Source: Begonia masoniana
Taxonomy: Eukaryota; Streptophyta; Magnoliopsida; Cucurbitales; Begoniaceae
Assembly (NCBI GenBank): GCA_022432975.1
Contig: CM039508.1
Coordinates: 31,638,433 to 31,702,432 of the forward strand
Direction of reading: 5' to 3'
Length of the DNA: 64,000 nucleotides
This document shows, in pieces, positions 11,235-23,132 of this stretch. The notes beneath the pieces were generated by a model. The model was not told the origin of the DNA, did no database searches, and saw nothing but the letters and a program-made list of their open reading frames with translations. The position numbers and the translations under genes are program-made. Numbering within the stretch: the first letter of the stretch is position 1; every line of letters starts with the position of its first letter.

Positions 11235-12770
11235 TCAATGCAAGTTAGGGTTTTTTCTTAGCTGTGAGGGAGAAAGGAAGAAGGATGAGGGGGAGTTCTA
11301 GAGAGAGAAAGACGGTTTGAAGCTCAAAGAGAGACATAAAGGAGAAGAGAGAGGGGAAGAGAGGAGATTTATTTTCGTAAAAGATAAATACTAATGGAAT
11401 TAATAAATGATTAATTGTCTTGGAGTCAACCGAATGTTAAAACCTACATTGCATTGCATGGGACGTAAAAGCCTTCTTGCTTCATTTTCATTTTCTTGTT
11501 TTCATTGATTTTCTTTTATTTATTTATATACTAGAAACTATTATTCTATAATTAATTTTTTAACTGTCCAAAAATACAACATAATTTTTTAATTTTTCAT
11601 TAGATTTATTTAACTTATTATTATTATATTAGTCTTATTATATTACCATGTTCTATATTATATACTATTATATTTATACTAAATTAAAATATAATTTAAT
11701 TCAATAAAATAAATCAGCAAGTCTCTTTTTGAATTTGAGATTGAGAAAAGATTTGAGATTATTTGATTTGACAAATAAAATTTATTGTAAATTAAGTAAT
11801 TGATTTAAGATAATTTAATTAGACAAATAAAATTTAATTTAAATTAATTAATTGTCGAAAGAAAATCTATGACGTCTACAAATATTAATACTTCGATCTC
11901 ATGGAACATATGAATGATTTTAATATAAATTTTTTTATTTTTATTTTTATTTTTATTTTTTACTTTTTGATATATTTAATAAATCAAAGTATTTTCCTCT
12001 GCAAAAGTATTAAACTCCCAAGCTAACCCATTCATCAGCTATCTCGATCTAGAAACAATCATGTAATTAGGGTATTAGTTAGAATGTTACTTTTCCAAAC
12101 CAATTCTTTGGCGTATTTGTAAAGAGTGTGACAAGCGGGTTAACTTTCTTGACCGAAATAAGAAATTAATTTGAATTGAGATGTGCAACAGTGACATGTA
12201 TGACAAGATTTTAAGAAAAGCAACATCCTAACTAATACCTAATTAACTTTCTTGACCGAAATAAAAAATTAATTTGAATTGAGATGTGCAACAATGACAT
12301 GTATGATAAGATTTTAAGAAAAATACTTCCATTCACATAAAAAAGTCATGGTCAATAGCTATCCTGGTCAAGTAGTTTTCACATTGCTTTGGAGATAGCA
12401 TATTATATTTAAATATTAAAATATTAGATGTAAAAGGCTGTAGTAGTCCCGGTGGGATGGTCCGTTCCTCCCCTAATTAAAACTAAGTTGATATGTTCAA
12501 TTTCAAAATTTTACAACCCGAAATTGAATTGGATTGGTGTTGGAAATTGAATTAACTTTTTGATTTTCATCGGTTTGGTTTTAATTTTGATTTATTTTTT
12601 AAATCGTGGCTCTGTTTGGAACGCTCTTGATCAGTTCGTTTTGTTTTGTTTTTAAAAACTTGAATTGAGAACCTAATCGAGAACTTCAATTTATTCGTTC
12701 AATTATAAAATCAATTTTTCGAACTAGACCTATAACTACGGTTAGTTCAGTTTATCTTGTTCAATCCAAA
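11235..12770. other. AT-rich intergenic sequence without a gene
   Basis: It starts with a purine-rich GAGAGA stretch (11265-11370), then becomes strongly AT-rich. The only structure I see is a direct duplication (12141-12324). No ORF, RNA gene or element end is convincing. Confidence 0.6.
12141..12324. repeat. Direct duplication, two copies at 103-bp spacing
   Basis: A segment starting TAACTTTCTTGACCGAAATA and ending near AAGATTTTAAGAAAA occurs at 12141 and again at 12244 with only a few differences. It is a local tandem duplication. Confidence 0.85.
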
Positions 12771-12771
12771 C

Positions 12772-14895
12772 AGGTAGGGGTGTTGTAAAAACTGAAAATT
12801 TTCTAATTTATTAAATTTCACGTGTCAGATTTTTCCAAGTTTAAAGTATGTTCAGGTTATGGAAAATAAAACTTAAGAGGATTTTTTGTGTAATTTAAGT
12901 TATGTTTGCTTGAGTAAATTAATTAAGTGGAGGGGCTAAAGTATAAATAATAAAAGTTGAATTAAAAGAAATATTATAATGAAAGGGGTAGGAAACCCAA
13001 CCCTATTCATTTCATCTCATGCGGCCGGAAAGGAGACAGAGAGAGAAGAGCGATTCCGTTTGTACGATCGTCGCATTTGGAGCCTAAAGAAATGTTCGCT
13101 AGGCTTCATCGAGTAACTTTTGTTAAGAGACTTCGAGAGTTGGCAAGTATTGCTCCTCCATTTTCATGTTCAAAATTCGAGATTGGAAACTCAAATCTTT
13201 ATGTTGAGTAGATTTAGAATTTATGCAAGTTTATTTGTCGATTGGAAGTGAGAAACAACAAAGGAGGACATTTTTCAAGACTTTCCGTTATTGAAAATTG
13301 CCCAAATGTCGACATCTGTGGGTCATCGGTCGACACTTCAAACCCTACCTGGAAACAAAGAGTTGAAGGTGTCAGCTGCTCAAGCAAAGTGTCAACACTT
13401 CAGTTTTTTATTTTGTGAAAGATGTGGACACTTTTGTTTTATTTTGTGCAAAGTGTCAACACCTCAGAAGGAAGTGTTGACTGCCAGTGCATTTTTCTAA
13501 AACTTGAGAGGTATAAAGTGTCGACCGCTGGGCCTGACCGAGAGTTCTAAGTGTTAACCTATGGTTTAAAGTGTTGACCGCACGACTTTATTTTTGAAAA
13601 AATAAAGCCTAAGGAAGTTTGTGGCCATTTATAGTGTTATGGATTGAGTTCTTAGTCTCGGTTTAGAACTCATCTTAGTGTCTTTCCTCAGTGATTAGCG
13701 AGAAAATTTTAACCTTGATTTTGTTTTATGCTCAGACAACTTCAAGGATTTCGAGCCGGTTGTTGAAGTCGCACCTCTAGTTGAAAGAAGGATCGTTTTG
13801 CGTAAAGGTAGATGTTCTATATTATTTGCAATGCAATGCATGGTTCTTATTAAAACACTTGTTGGTGAGGTATAACCCATGAAAACTTAAGGGGCTTAAT
13901 CGCCAGCACGTCAGTCTTTTACGCGAATATATGTATAATTTACACATTTACCATTGATGCATGGTTTCATTATAGTTGTGATAGAGGATTGATTGTTATG
14001 ATACTTTGGGCAGTCTCGGTGTCATGTTTGCACATTATGAAATTGGTAATAAGGTGGTGATGATGCACTCATTGGGTTTCAAATCCTTAAACTTTGTCGT
14101 TTATACGAGTTGCTTCGTAGATGACTATTGTTCACCGACAACCCGGGTAACGGGACTCGATCTTCAGATCGCATGTTGCTTATTCTTCTTTTTGGCTCAT
14201 GAGGGGTTGCAGGACTTTGGTCGCCGCCTTTCTAAGTTATGTGCTGGAGGGGTCCTTGAGTGATCCTCTTTTTTCACTAAGGTGAAATTTCAAGTGAAAT
14301 ATAGGATGATGTCGTATTTTTGTATAATCATTTATGTATGCAACAAATGTTTAACTTAATGCTTCATAGGTGGTCTGTGGAGTCTGTTTTCGTAAAACAT
14401 TGAAAATAAGTTTTCATGAGACGATGATTTGAAAATCATTTTTGTTATCTCATCATGTTTTGAAAGAAAAGGTAAAAAAAATTTTACATGCATTTAATAT
14501 AACATTCCTGTTGAGTTAGTCATTCACCCATATGACCTCGTCTATTTCTGAGAAAGAACAAGAGCAGTGAGTAGTTGGAGCTCAAAAGCTATTTCTTTTA
14601 TTTACTTTCCTTGTTAAGTGTTTAGTTGAATTCTTGGTGAAGATCTATTTTACGCATGAGTTTGTATAAAATTAACTTAATTGGATTTGGGTTTGGATGT
14701 TTAGAATATGTTGAACTGTTTTTACTTTATATCATTATTATATTTGTAATCAATATATGAATCTTGACTTTTAATTAATGTTCAAGTATTTCCCTGCGAA
14801 CCAAACCTTGGGCTGGATGATCAGGTCCTCCCCGAAGATCGGGTTGACCTACCTGACGTTCTGTTAAGCCTCCCTCTCGATCGTGACTGATGTTC
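12772..14895 (+). repeat. X1: non-coding repeat family X, + orientation
   Basis: The reverse complements of 15214-17134 plus 23961-25090 (X2) and 25100-30190 without its inserts (X3) share ordered blocks with this region. Examples are the part around 14006-14520, with TTTTACATGCAT before GAGTTAGTCA, and CTGACGTTCTRTTA near the right end. Length near 2 kb, TGTT-like start and lack of protein domains suggest an LTR or non-autonomous element. The ends are approximate and no TSD was found. A degenerate motif around GTCGACACTT recurs at 13300-13590. Confidence 0.55.
13300..13590. repeat. Recurrent AAGTGTYRACA-type motif in X1
   Basis: About eight variants of a motif near AAGTGTCGACA or its reverse complement occur in under 300 bp, for example GTCGACACTT, AAGTGTCAACACTT and AAGTGTTGACCGC. 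The same motif family recurs at the matching place in X2 (24270-24480). Confidence 0.65.
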
Positions 14896-15213
14896 ATGTC
14901 ACGACCCATAGATGAATTTACAAAAAAAATGTCGGGTCGAACAATTCAATTTTCAAAAAGGACCCAATTGCATCCCAAGGCTCAGTTGATAGCAAAGGAC
15001 TTTAATTGAATTGAGCACTAGTCTATACAAGATCGGCTAAGTCCTCGTAGTTATCACGAGAAATAAAGTGCGATAAATAAAATAACAATGGAACAAGATC
15101 CAAACACCCAACATCCAAACCTAAATATCTTATAAAGTCCCGAATAGAAATAAGTCTTCACTAAGAAACAGAGAAATTACTCAAATTAAAATAATATAGA
15201 AAACTAAGAAACT
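14896..15213 (-). repeat. Fragment of family X or a related LTR end
   Basis: Between X1 and X2 lies a 318-bp piece starting TGTCACGACCC. On the - strand its sequence resembles the 3' part of X copies (TTTGGATGTT, then TTGTT and ATTTTATTTAT blocks). It looks like a truncated related copy trapped between the two inverted repeats. Confidence 0.4.
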
Positions 15214-15538
15214 TGTCATGACCACGACGCGTGCCTAATAGAACGTCAGGTCGGACCATCCTATCCTCAGAGAGAAATCGATTGCATAACCTAAGACTTG
15301 GTTTTCAGTGGAAGACTTGAACATAATCAAAGCTGAAAGATCCATACAATGATTACAAATATGTAAATAATGCGATCATTAAAGAACAATTCAATAAGAT
15401 ATAAACATCCAAAATTCAGATTTAAATAGTCTTATACAAGTCCAAATAAAAAAGGGGTCCTCACGAGGAAGTTATAAACACTGAAATACAAAAAGAAATA
15501 AATAGAAAACTGCCACCGAACTCTTTCTACTTATTACT

Positions 15539-16357
15539 TGTGATGACCCAAATGTGTATGTGTACGATGACTGCACGAACCGAAACCCAGATGACGGTAA
15601 GTCCGCGCGGGCGAACTGGAAGGTGACGGGTTGTAAAAAGGGGGTCGTCACAATCCCACATCGCTTGGAGAAGTATGTGGAAATGAAACATATGTAAAGA
15701 GACCCTCCCAAAATAACAAAACGCGTTTTGGAGCACAATTGACAACAGATCTCATAAAAACTCCGAAGTTAAAAGTATTTCGGCGATAGTAGTACCAGTT
15801 GGGTGACCGACTGGGAAGTCCCCGCCAAACAAAGCTATGAGATGAGGATATTGGGCTACGACCCAATCCCCAGAGCGGACAATATTTTGCTAGGAAAAGA
15901 GGTCGCAACAAATTGTATCAGAGCTTGTACCCAACTGAAAATGTGGCCAACGAGGACGTTAGGCCCCCGAGGGGGGATGATTGTGATGATCCAAATGTGT
16001 AAATATGTGTACGATGGCTGCACGAATCAGAACCCGGATGGCGGTATGTCCGCGCGGGCGAACTGGAAGGTGACGAGTCGTAAAGAGGGGGTCGTCACAA
16101 TCCCACATCGCTTGGAGAAGTATGTGGAAATGAAACATATGTAAAAAGACCCTCCCAAAATAGCAAGACGCATTTTGGAGCAAAATTTACAACGGATCCC
16201 ATAAGAACTCCGAAATTAAAAGTGCTTCGGCGAGAGTAGTACCAGGTTGTGTGACCAACTGGGAAGTCCTCGCCAAACAAAGCCGTGAGGAAGGATATTA
16301 GGCTACGGTCCAATCCCCAGAGCGGACAATATCTTGCTGGGAAAAGGAATCGTTACA
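15539..16357 (+). mobile_element. Cassandra-type TRIM, complete
   Basis: LTRs of 372 bp (15539-15910) and 376 bp (15982-16357) start TGTGATGA and end CAACA or TTACA. They enclose only 71 bp: a primer-binding site TTGTATCAGAGC (15913-15924) and a purine tract GAGGGGGG before LTR2. Each LTR holds 5S rRNA-like sequence (15747-15824; 16194-16272), the hallmark of Cassandra. The TSD is TTACT (15534-15538) against CTACT (16358-16362). It encodes no protein and depends on other elements for mobility. Confidence 0.93.
16194..16272 (+). other. 5S rRNA-like segment in Cassandra LTR2
   Basis: The stretch from GGATCCCAT to GGAAGTCCTCG follows the 3' two thirds of plant 5S rRNA, including AACTCCGAA, the GTGCTTCGGCGAGAG internal promoter region and CTGGGAAGTCC. 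It is part of the LTR and not a functional 5S gene. The same block in LTR1 is at 15747-15824 and is more mutated. Confidence 0.9.
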
Positions 16358-17139
16358 CTACTCTTGTTCTTGCCTGAAAAGAGAGGGGGGTTGTTTTATT
16401 GGAGTGACTAACTCAGTAGATTTGTTATAGTAAATACAGATGCATGTAAAACTTATTTTACCTTTCATCTCAAATCATAATCATAGATAAATAGTTTTCA
16501 AACAAATTTTCTTGGAAACCCATTTCTATTGTTTTAAGAAAACATGTTTCACGAGCAACTGATGTGACATTATTTATAAACGTTATTGTATACATAGACA
16601 ACTATACAAAGATAGGTCATCATTTCTTTTCAAATAAAAATCACCTTAATAAAAAATGAGGGTCACTCAAGGACCCATCTGACACGCTAGCATAGAAAGG
16701 TGGCGATTCGAAGATCCATCAACACCTCGTGAGCAAGGAGAAAAAGAAACTAACGGCGATTTGATGATCCATCAACATTACCCTGGATGGCTGGCGAGTA
16801 AGCACCACGATAACACCACCCACAACCAAAATAAATAAACATATTCTGACCAGATTTAGGGATTTGAAAACCAAGAATCGCGTCAACGCTGTCCTATTAT
16901 CCATTTTTGGAAACATACAAATAAGACAATCTTCACGCAATAGCAGGTGCACTGAGATAGTCTAGTGATATTTTGACACTGAAACCGTCCAAAATATAAA
17001 GAAGATTCATCCCCTAGAATATAGATATATAATAACAAAGAAAATATCATGCATCAAAAGTAAAAGTGTAAATAATCCGTACATATACGTAAACACAGAT
17101 ATGCAGGCGAACAGACCTCGTCAGGTTTTATACAAGTAA

Positions 17140-18254
17140 TGATGGGGTAGCCACCCAAAAAGAAGGCCACCTTAAACCCGCAAAGTAGGAGAGTGCTCGG
17201 TTAAAGTGAAGGCCAAGTAGGAAATGTGTTTAAAGGGAATCCCTAGGCGGACTAAAGAATTATCTTATGTTATGCTCTTTGGTGCATGCATTCCCAAGGA
17301 AATGCAACCACTTTTGGGGAAGGTTTCCACCTTCAATCTTTAAACTCTCTCTAGGAGAGGGGAAGAAGAAAGTTGTAAGAGTTATCAAAGCAACCTTTAA
17401 GCTTGATAACAATGAAAGATCTAACTCCCTCGGCTATTGTAACCAAGACACCGACCTTTGGAAGCTTCAAAGTCTTCTGAGTTTTCTAGGAGAAAATAGT
17501 TTTTTTTTTCATGATCAAACAAATTGGTTACAAACACTAAAAGCGATGAATTTATAGATTCTAAGGTGGCTAGGGCTTCTTGTTGAAAAATGAGAAAAGA
17601 AATCATACTAGCCATTGTATGATTTATGCGCGATTGAGCTGGAGCAGCACTGCTTGTTGGAGGACCGTACATGGACAAAGGCAACTCGCCTTGTTGGTGC
17701 TTTCCAGGTAAGCAATCTGTGTGAGAGGTGCTCGTTATCGAGGTTCGTTGGGCTTTTTCGAGCACTCGGGTTTGTTGAAGCGTCGCCTGAGGATCATGGC
17801 TTGGGAGCTGAAGATGTTGGGCTGTTAACTGAAGTGGGAAGCGTTGGCAAGTGAGGCTAAGCGCTTAAGTGTGCTTTATCGCAAAAGCCTTAAGCAAAAA
17901 TGACTAAATATGTGGGCTGAAATGATTATACCCAATTTGCTCTCAAACCTTTGAGCCACCACTAATCCTAACCACACAATCTAACCATAATGCCTAATTA
18001 TGCATGTTTAAAAATAAAGGCTAATTGTTTGCCAAACTTACAAAAAAAAGACTATTGTTTGCCCAAATTAAAATAAGCTAAAATTAAATAATAGCTTGGT
18101 TACACACTTTGTAAAGGGAAAGACAAATTCCCTTTTAATATCCCAAGCTTTCACAAGGCTTTTTTCTACAAAACTCACAAACCAATTAGTAGATAAAATA
18201 ATTAAAATAGGTACATTGATTCATGCTTGACAGCTTGAGATCGCAGACACATCA
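17140..18254 (-). repeat. LARD1 3' LTR
   Basis: Its 1115 bp align along their whole length with 21725-23955 once the hAT-like insert is set aside. Its intact target segment (GAGGACCGTACATGG, about 17661-17675) shows the pre-insertion sequence for that insert. Confidence 0.9.
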
Positions 18255-19269
18255 ACATCTCTGAGTGATTGAATATTTGACCTCAAATTTAATTGTTGAT
18301 TCGTCCCGAAGTAGTCTTCTTCAAAATTAAAACTATCTATTTTGAATTTTAAAATGGCTAAAACATAAACATCAATTAGGGAAATAATTGAAAGCCTTTT
18401 AGCCACCAATAATGTTCAAGCAAATTTATCAAAGAAAGAGTACATCCATTAAGCAAATGTAATATAAATGGTTCTCAAAATAAGAAATGTGATTTCCATA
18501 ATTTCCCAACAAGGGTATCCTAAATATAATTTCAGTCCAGACTTTTGGGTATCAATTCCAACTCTTTCAAAGTAAGATTTAATGTAAAAATTCCTATTAA
18601 AATCAGGCATGAATTTGTCAAAAATAACTTTCCAAGCACGAACATTGTCAAGATAATCCCTTATCTCAATAAATAATCCTATCCATAATAAAATTCCTAG
18701 GTCAAGTTAAATTATCACCCAATAAATTCAAGTTATCCACAAGCAACGAAAATTTCCAAGCATCCACAAATTTAACAATATATAGATATTTAAGCAAGCT
18801 AAATCTCAATTCAAATGTATAATCACAAACAAAGAACCCCGGGGATTCACCTTTGGTTCCTTCCTTCTTAGTCCTTTTTAATATCTCACATTCACGCTTG
18901 GGCAAAAAAGAATATTTAATTTTGCATCCAATAATTAAATTAAGAACAAAAAGAGTTTGGTCATAAGCAATTAAATCAACAAAATAATCTTCTAACCATC
19001 CAATCCTAAATAACTAAGTAATCAAATGGTTTGAAGAAACATTTTTACACAAAATAAATATCATAATTTTCAAGAGTAATTATTTCAAACAATAAGCTTC
19101 TGGCACTAGTAGTTGGCAACCAAAATTTGTGCATAACCCAAAGAACAGCAAACGAATTTCATTTATAAATTCATTATCACTTTCATCCTTTTAAAAATAA
19201 ATGACTTTGAATCTGAATTTATCGAATAACTTTATGCCATTGAAGAGAACAAATATCTTTAATGCTATA

Positions 19270-19704
19270 TTAGTATGATGCCATGAAATTATATTGCAAC
19301 AAAAATTCATAACCATATATTATACCAAAAGAAAACTTCATACCCAAATATATTTTCTTATCCATCAAATAAATAGTATTAACTTTAAAACCTTTTCTAA
19401 TACGGCGATTTAAAAAGTCATAAGAGAGTATGCTTGGATTTCCATTTTTAAGCAAGAAGTAAAGATTAACATGCTCATTAATATTAAGCAAACAAGATAA
19501 ATTAGCACTTTTGTACACATAACTTTCAAACCATCCAATTTTAAACAACCAAGAAATTAAAGTATTCAAGGGTACATACCTTAGGTTTATAGTGCTTACC
19601 ATGGCTGTGCCTTGTCGGGTTTGGAGATCCGACATACCTTTAGCCACAAGTTGGAGGGGGCTCTTTAGCACCAAGTGCTTCACTTTCCTTGCCCTCCTCT
19701 TCAT
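19270..19704 (-). CDS. Unrecognised 144-codon frame in LARD1
   Basis: The frame begins MKRRARKVKH and continues as a mixed, fairly hydrophobic sequence. No CCHC knuckle, protease, integrase or RT motif is present and I do not recognise a family. It lies in the sense orientation of LARD1, downstream of the frame at 19926-20237. It may be a vestige of a coding region or chance. Confidence 0.3.
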   Translation of the reverse strand: MKRRARKVKHLVLKSPLQLVAKGMSDLQTRQGTAMVSTINLRYVPLNTLISWLFKIGWFESYVYKSANLSCLLNINEHVNLYFLLKNGNPSILSYDFLNRRIRKGFKVNTIYLMDKKIYLGMKFSFGIIYGYEFLLQYNFMASY

Positions 19705-19925
19705 TGGCCGCTGCCATTGGCTTACCCTTATGTTCCAATATGAAGGTTGGCTCTATTAGGGCAAGAGCTATTCGATTTGTTTGGCGGAAAACATTTCGTC
19801 CAAGCAATGGAGTTCATCCTTTTGGGGAGGAAACTCTTCCACAACTTTGCTGCAATTAGTTAGTTCTTCCACACAAACTAATTCATCCACACATTCCAAA
19901 TCATATAAATTTTCACAAAATCAAT

Positions 19926-20237
19926 TCAGAAGTGGTGATTATCAAAGACATCTTCCAACAATACACTTTTAACATCTTGTTCCATAAAACCATCAATCAT
20001 GGCATTTTTTATTTCTAAATCACATATAAACTCACGGTACAAATTGGGAAACCATTTAATGTTTTCTTCAAGAAAAAGTACATAGTTCTTAACCCATAAT
20101 TCTCTTTCTGTTGGGGAAAAATTTTCAACAAGTTTGTTTTTTGATTGACACTCAAACTCATAATCAATTTGATCACAATTGGAATGATTTTGTCTAACCA
20201 TTTTGATAAACAATCCAACACAATTACAATAAAACAC
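19926..20237 (-). CDS. Unrecognised 103-codon frame in LARD1
   Basis: The frame may start at the second Met (MVRQNHSNCDQ). It is acidic and rich in Asn, Glu and Lys, with TERELWVKNY and a C-terminal DVKSVLLEDVFDNHHF. No known retrotransposon domain is visible. It is the first frame of note after the primer-binding site in element sense, where gag would be expected. Confidence 0.35.
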   Translation of the reverse strand: MFYCNCVGLFIKMVRQNHSNCDQIDYEFECQSKNKLVENFSPTERELWVKNYVLFLEENIKWFPNLYREFICDLEIKNAMIDGFMEQDVKSVLLEDVFDNHHF

Positions 20238-22597
20238 AATTAACTAAAAAAAAACAACACAATAAGGAAACATGAAACAGAGTTCTATAATAGAAAAGTT
20301 GTAACATGCTTCAGTTAATAAATAACAACTTCCTAATATTCTGCAATCAAAACAGAAAGACAATGAACTAAAAACAGAGGCATGAACTGCTAGATCACCT
20401 TCAATCATTCAAATAATAATACCAAAAGTGTAAACTAATGATGCCATTTTCATTCGGTGATTTTTACTAAAACAGAAAACAAAAACTGATTAGGAAAACT
20501 GTTTCGTAACAAAACCAGAAAATTAATAAGAAGCAAGGCAAAACAGAACTTGATTTTTTATTTTTGTTATATAGTGTAAATAACAGTAACATAAAAATAG
20601 AGACTTAGGCTTTAAACAACCTATAAATGTCCTAAGTGATTAGTTCTTAAAGTCTTAGGAAACTTAATGGACAATACAAAACAAAGAAACAACAAAACAG
20701 TTTTTATAAAGAACAAACAGAGCAGTTTTTTTAAGAAAAACAAAAGCAGAACAATTATTTTATTTTATTTTTTTCAGCGATTAACAACGATTTGATGAAA
20801 ATATGCAGCGATAATTAGTCTTAAAAACTTAGAAAGTAATATCAACTAAACTGTGAAAAGGAAAACAGCTAATAACTTAAGCAAATTTTTAGGTTTCCAG
20901 CTAGCACTTCTCGGCTAGGCTATTCATCAAACAGTTTGCAAACTCCCTTTAACGTTCAGGTGAACAATCTCTTGCTGGAAAATAGTAAATAGCAGAAACG
21001 AAGAACAAACAAGCAGCAAATTATGAACCCGATAGTAAAAGATTAACAGTAGGACGAAAATCTTTTATCAGAAAAAGCTAAACCCACTATCGACGCTTAA
21101 AACAGATTCGATAAAGTCTAAAAAGATTGTCAGATAATATTGTCCGAAGCTTAGAGATCCAGATATGAACACACAGTTGCTTTAAATCGATGGAATAGTA
21201 AATAAATCTTATCAACCCAATAGCTGAATATAAACCAGAAAAACCTTTAATGCTCCAAACGCTAAACTCGATAGAAATATCAATGTAGTTTAATGTTTGG
21301 GCTTTATTTCAGTTGAATAGCTTGCTAGCAATGAAATAACATATCGAAATAAACTAAGGAAGACAACTAAAGCACAGAAATAAAAAAACAGCAAGCAAGA
21401 AATAAAAACAGCAAAAATAAAAGGATGAATCAGCTATGTTCTTTAGCCGACTCTCATATGGGCTGCAACAAATCTTCAAGGGGTTAATTTATGATAATAT
21501 TCTGAGCTAAAGAACTAAAGAAAGTAAAGAAAAGGAGCTGAAAATCGTATTGGAAAATGATGAACACAGCAGCCAAAAACAGTTTTATGCAAAAACTAAA
21601 TGTGCGATAAAATACTTTTCACCCGGTTTTGCAATGGAAATGAAGCCAATATTTTCCAAAGAAATGAACGAGTTGGCTTGGTGAAAAATGCTCAGAGGAA
21701 GCTTCCCTAAGCTATGATACCACTTGACGGGGTAGCCACCCAAAAAGGAGGCCACCTTACACCCACAAAGAAGGAGAGTGTTCGGGTGAAGTGAAGGCCA
21801 AGTAGAAAGTGTGTTTGAAGGGAACCCTTAGGCGGACCAAAGAGTTATCTTATGTTATGTTCTTTGGTGCATGCATTCCCAAGGAAATGCAACCACTTTT
21901 GGGGAAGGTTTCCATCTTCTTCAACCTTTAAACTCTCTCTAGGAGAGGGGTAGAAGAAAGGTGTAAGAGTTATCCAAGCAACCTTTAAGCTTGATAACAA
22001 TGGAGGATCTAACTCCCTCGGCTATTGTAACCTAGACACTGACCCTTGGAAGCTCCAAAGTCTTCTGGGTTTTCTAAGAGAAAATGGTTTTCTTTTCATT
22101 GATAAAATAAAAAACTGGTTACAAACACTAAAAGCGATGAATTTATAGATCCTAAGGTGGCTAGGGTTGGCTAATGAAAAATGAGAAAAGAAATCATACC
22201 AGCCGTTGTATGATTTATGCGCAATGGAGCTGGAACTTGTTAGAGGACCGTACATTAGGGGTGAGCAAAAACCGGTCCGGTCCGATTTTAGAGAAAATTG
22301 GGACTGTATTAATAAAATTCGGTTTTCAATTTTTAGGACCAGAACCGTTTAAATTTTTTTAAAGACCGGACCAGAACCGGACCCGAATTTTGGATCCGAT
22401 TCTGGTACAAATCCGGTTTTTCTAACATTTTATTGCCCGCAGGTGTATCTCCCTGATTTCCACAGTCAAATCTAGAACATAAAGCCACAAACTTTATAAT
22501 TTATTCACCCTCACCACCTAATGAGAAATTTCCAGGGACCACACTATCCAAGTACTCACCATTTTTCAGGTAGAGAAAGCTTCATCGTCCTGAAAAA

Positions 22598-22720
22598 ATG
22601 GCCAACTTTCTTAGCTTCATCTTCTGCCTTGCTTTTCTGAATCTAACCAACGCCGGCGAGCTACCAGACGCTCTGAGCCCCTCCGATGGCGAAAATCTAA
22701 ACAAAGCCCAAACGCTCTGA
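22598..22720 (+). pseudogene. Captured gene fragment with signal-peptide-like start
   Basis: From ATG 22598 the + strand encodes MANFLSFIFCLAFLNLTNAG: a short N-region, a hydrophobic core and an A-x-A-like cleavage zone, then an acidic, Ser/Pro-rich tail (ELPDALSPSDGENLNK), ending at TGA about 40 codons in. In the downstream repeats, peptides such as EKTPVLESESPETEGNL stay in open phase over much of each unit. The parental gene is not recognised. Confidence 0.5.
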
Positions 22721-22730
22721 GCCCCTCCGA

Positions 22731-23132
22731 TGGCAAAAATCTAAACAAAGCCCAACCGCCTCGTATTAGAAAGTAAGGAATGTTGGAGAAAACCCCTGTT
22801 TTAGAATCTGAATCGCCTGAAACCGAAGGGAACCTTGTCGAGAAGAAGGAAATAAACTCATCCGATGGCGAAAATCTAAACAAAGCCCAACCGCCTCGTA
22901 TTAGAAAGTAAGGAATGTTGGAGAAAACCCCTGTTTTAGAATCTGAATCGCCTGAAACCGAAGGGAACCTTGTCGAGGAGAAGGAAATAAACTCATCCGA
23001 TTGGCGAAAATCTAAACAAAGCCCAACCGCCTCGTATTAGAAAGTAAAGAATGTTGGAGAAAACCCCTGTTTTAGAATCTGAATCGCCTGAAACCGAAGG
23101 GAACCTTGTCGAGGAGAAGGAAATAAACTCAT
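22731..23132. repeat. 135-bp tandem triplication in the hAT-like element
   Basis: Units begin at 22731, 22866 and 23002 with TGGCRAAAATCTAAAC and end near AAATAAACTCATC. The three copies differ at very few positions, so the array is young. A shorter 44-bp duplication (CTCTGAGCCCCTCCGATGG at 22671 and 22715) lies just upstream. Confidence 0.92.

Larger units (their letters stand above)
18255..21724 (-). other. LARD1 internal region
   Basis: This 3.47-kb AT-rich region lies between the LTRs. Two modest - strand frames are described separately; otherwise there is no coding signal. Long A-rich stretches with AAACAGAA-like words fill 20270-21600. Confidence 0.75.

Noticed and set aside
16194..16272. 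A genuine 5S rRNA gene
   Set aside because: The 5' third of 5S rRNA is missing, internal positions are changed, and it lies in both LTRs of a TRIM.
15472..16313. Several overlapping frames across the Cassandra copies
   Set aside because: TRIM LTRs do not code; the frames recur only because the LTRs are repeated.
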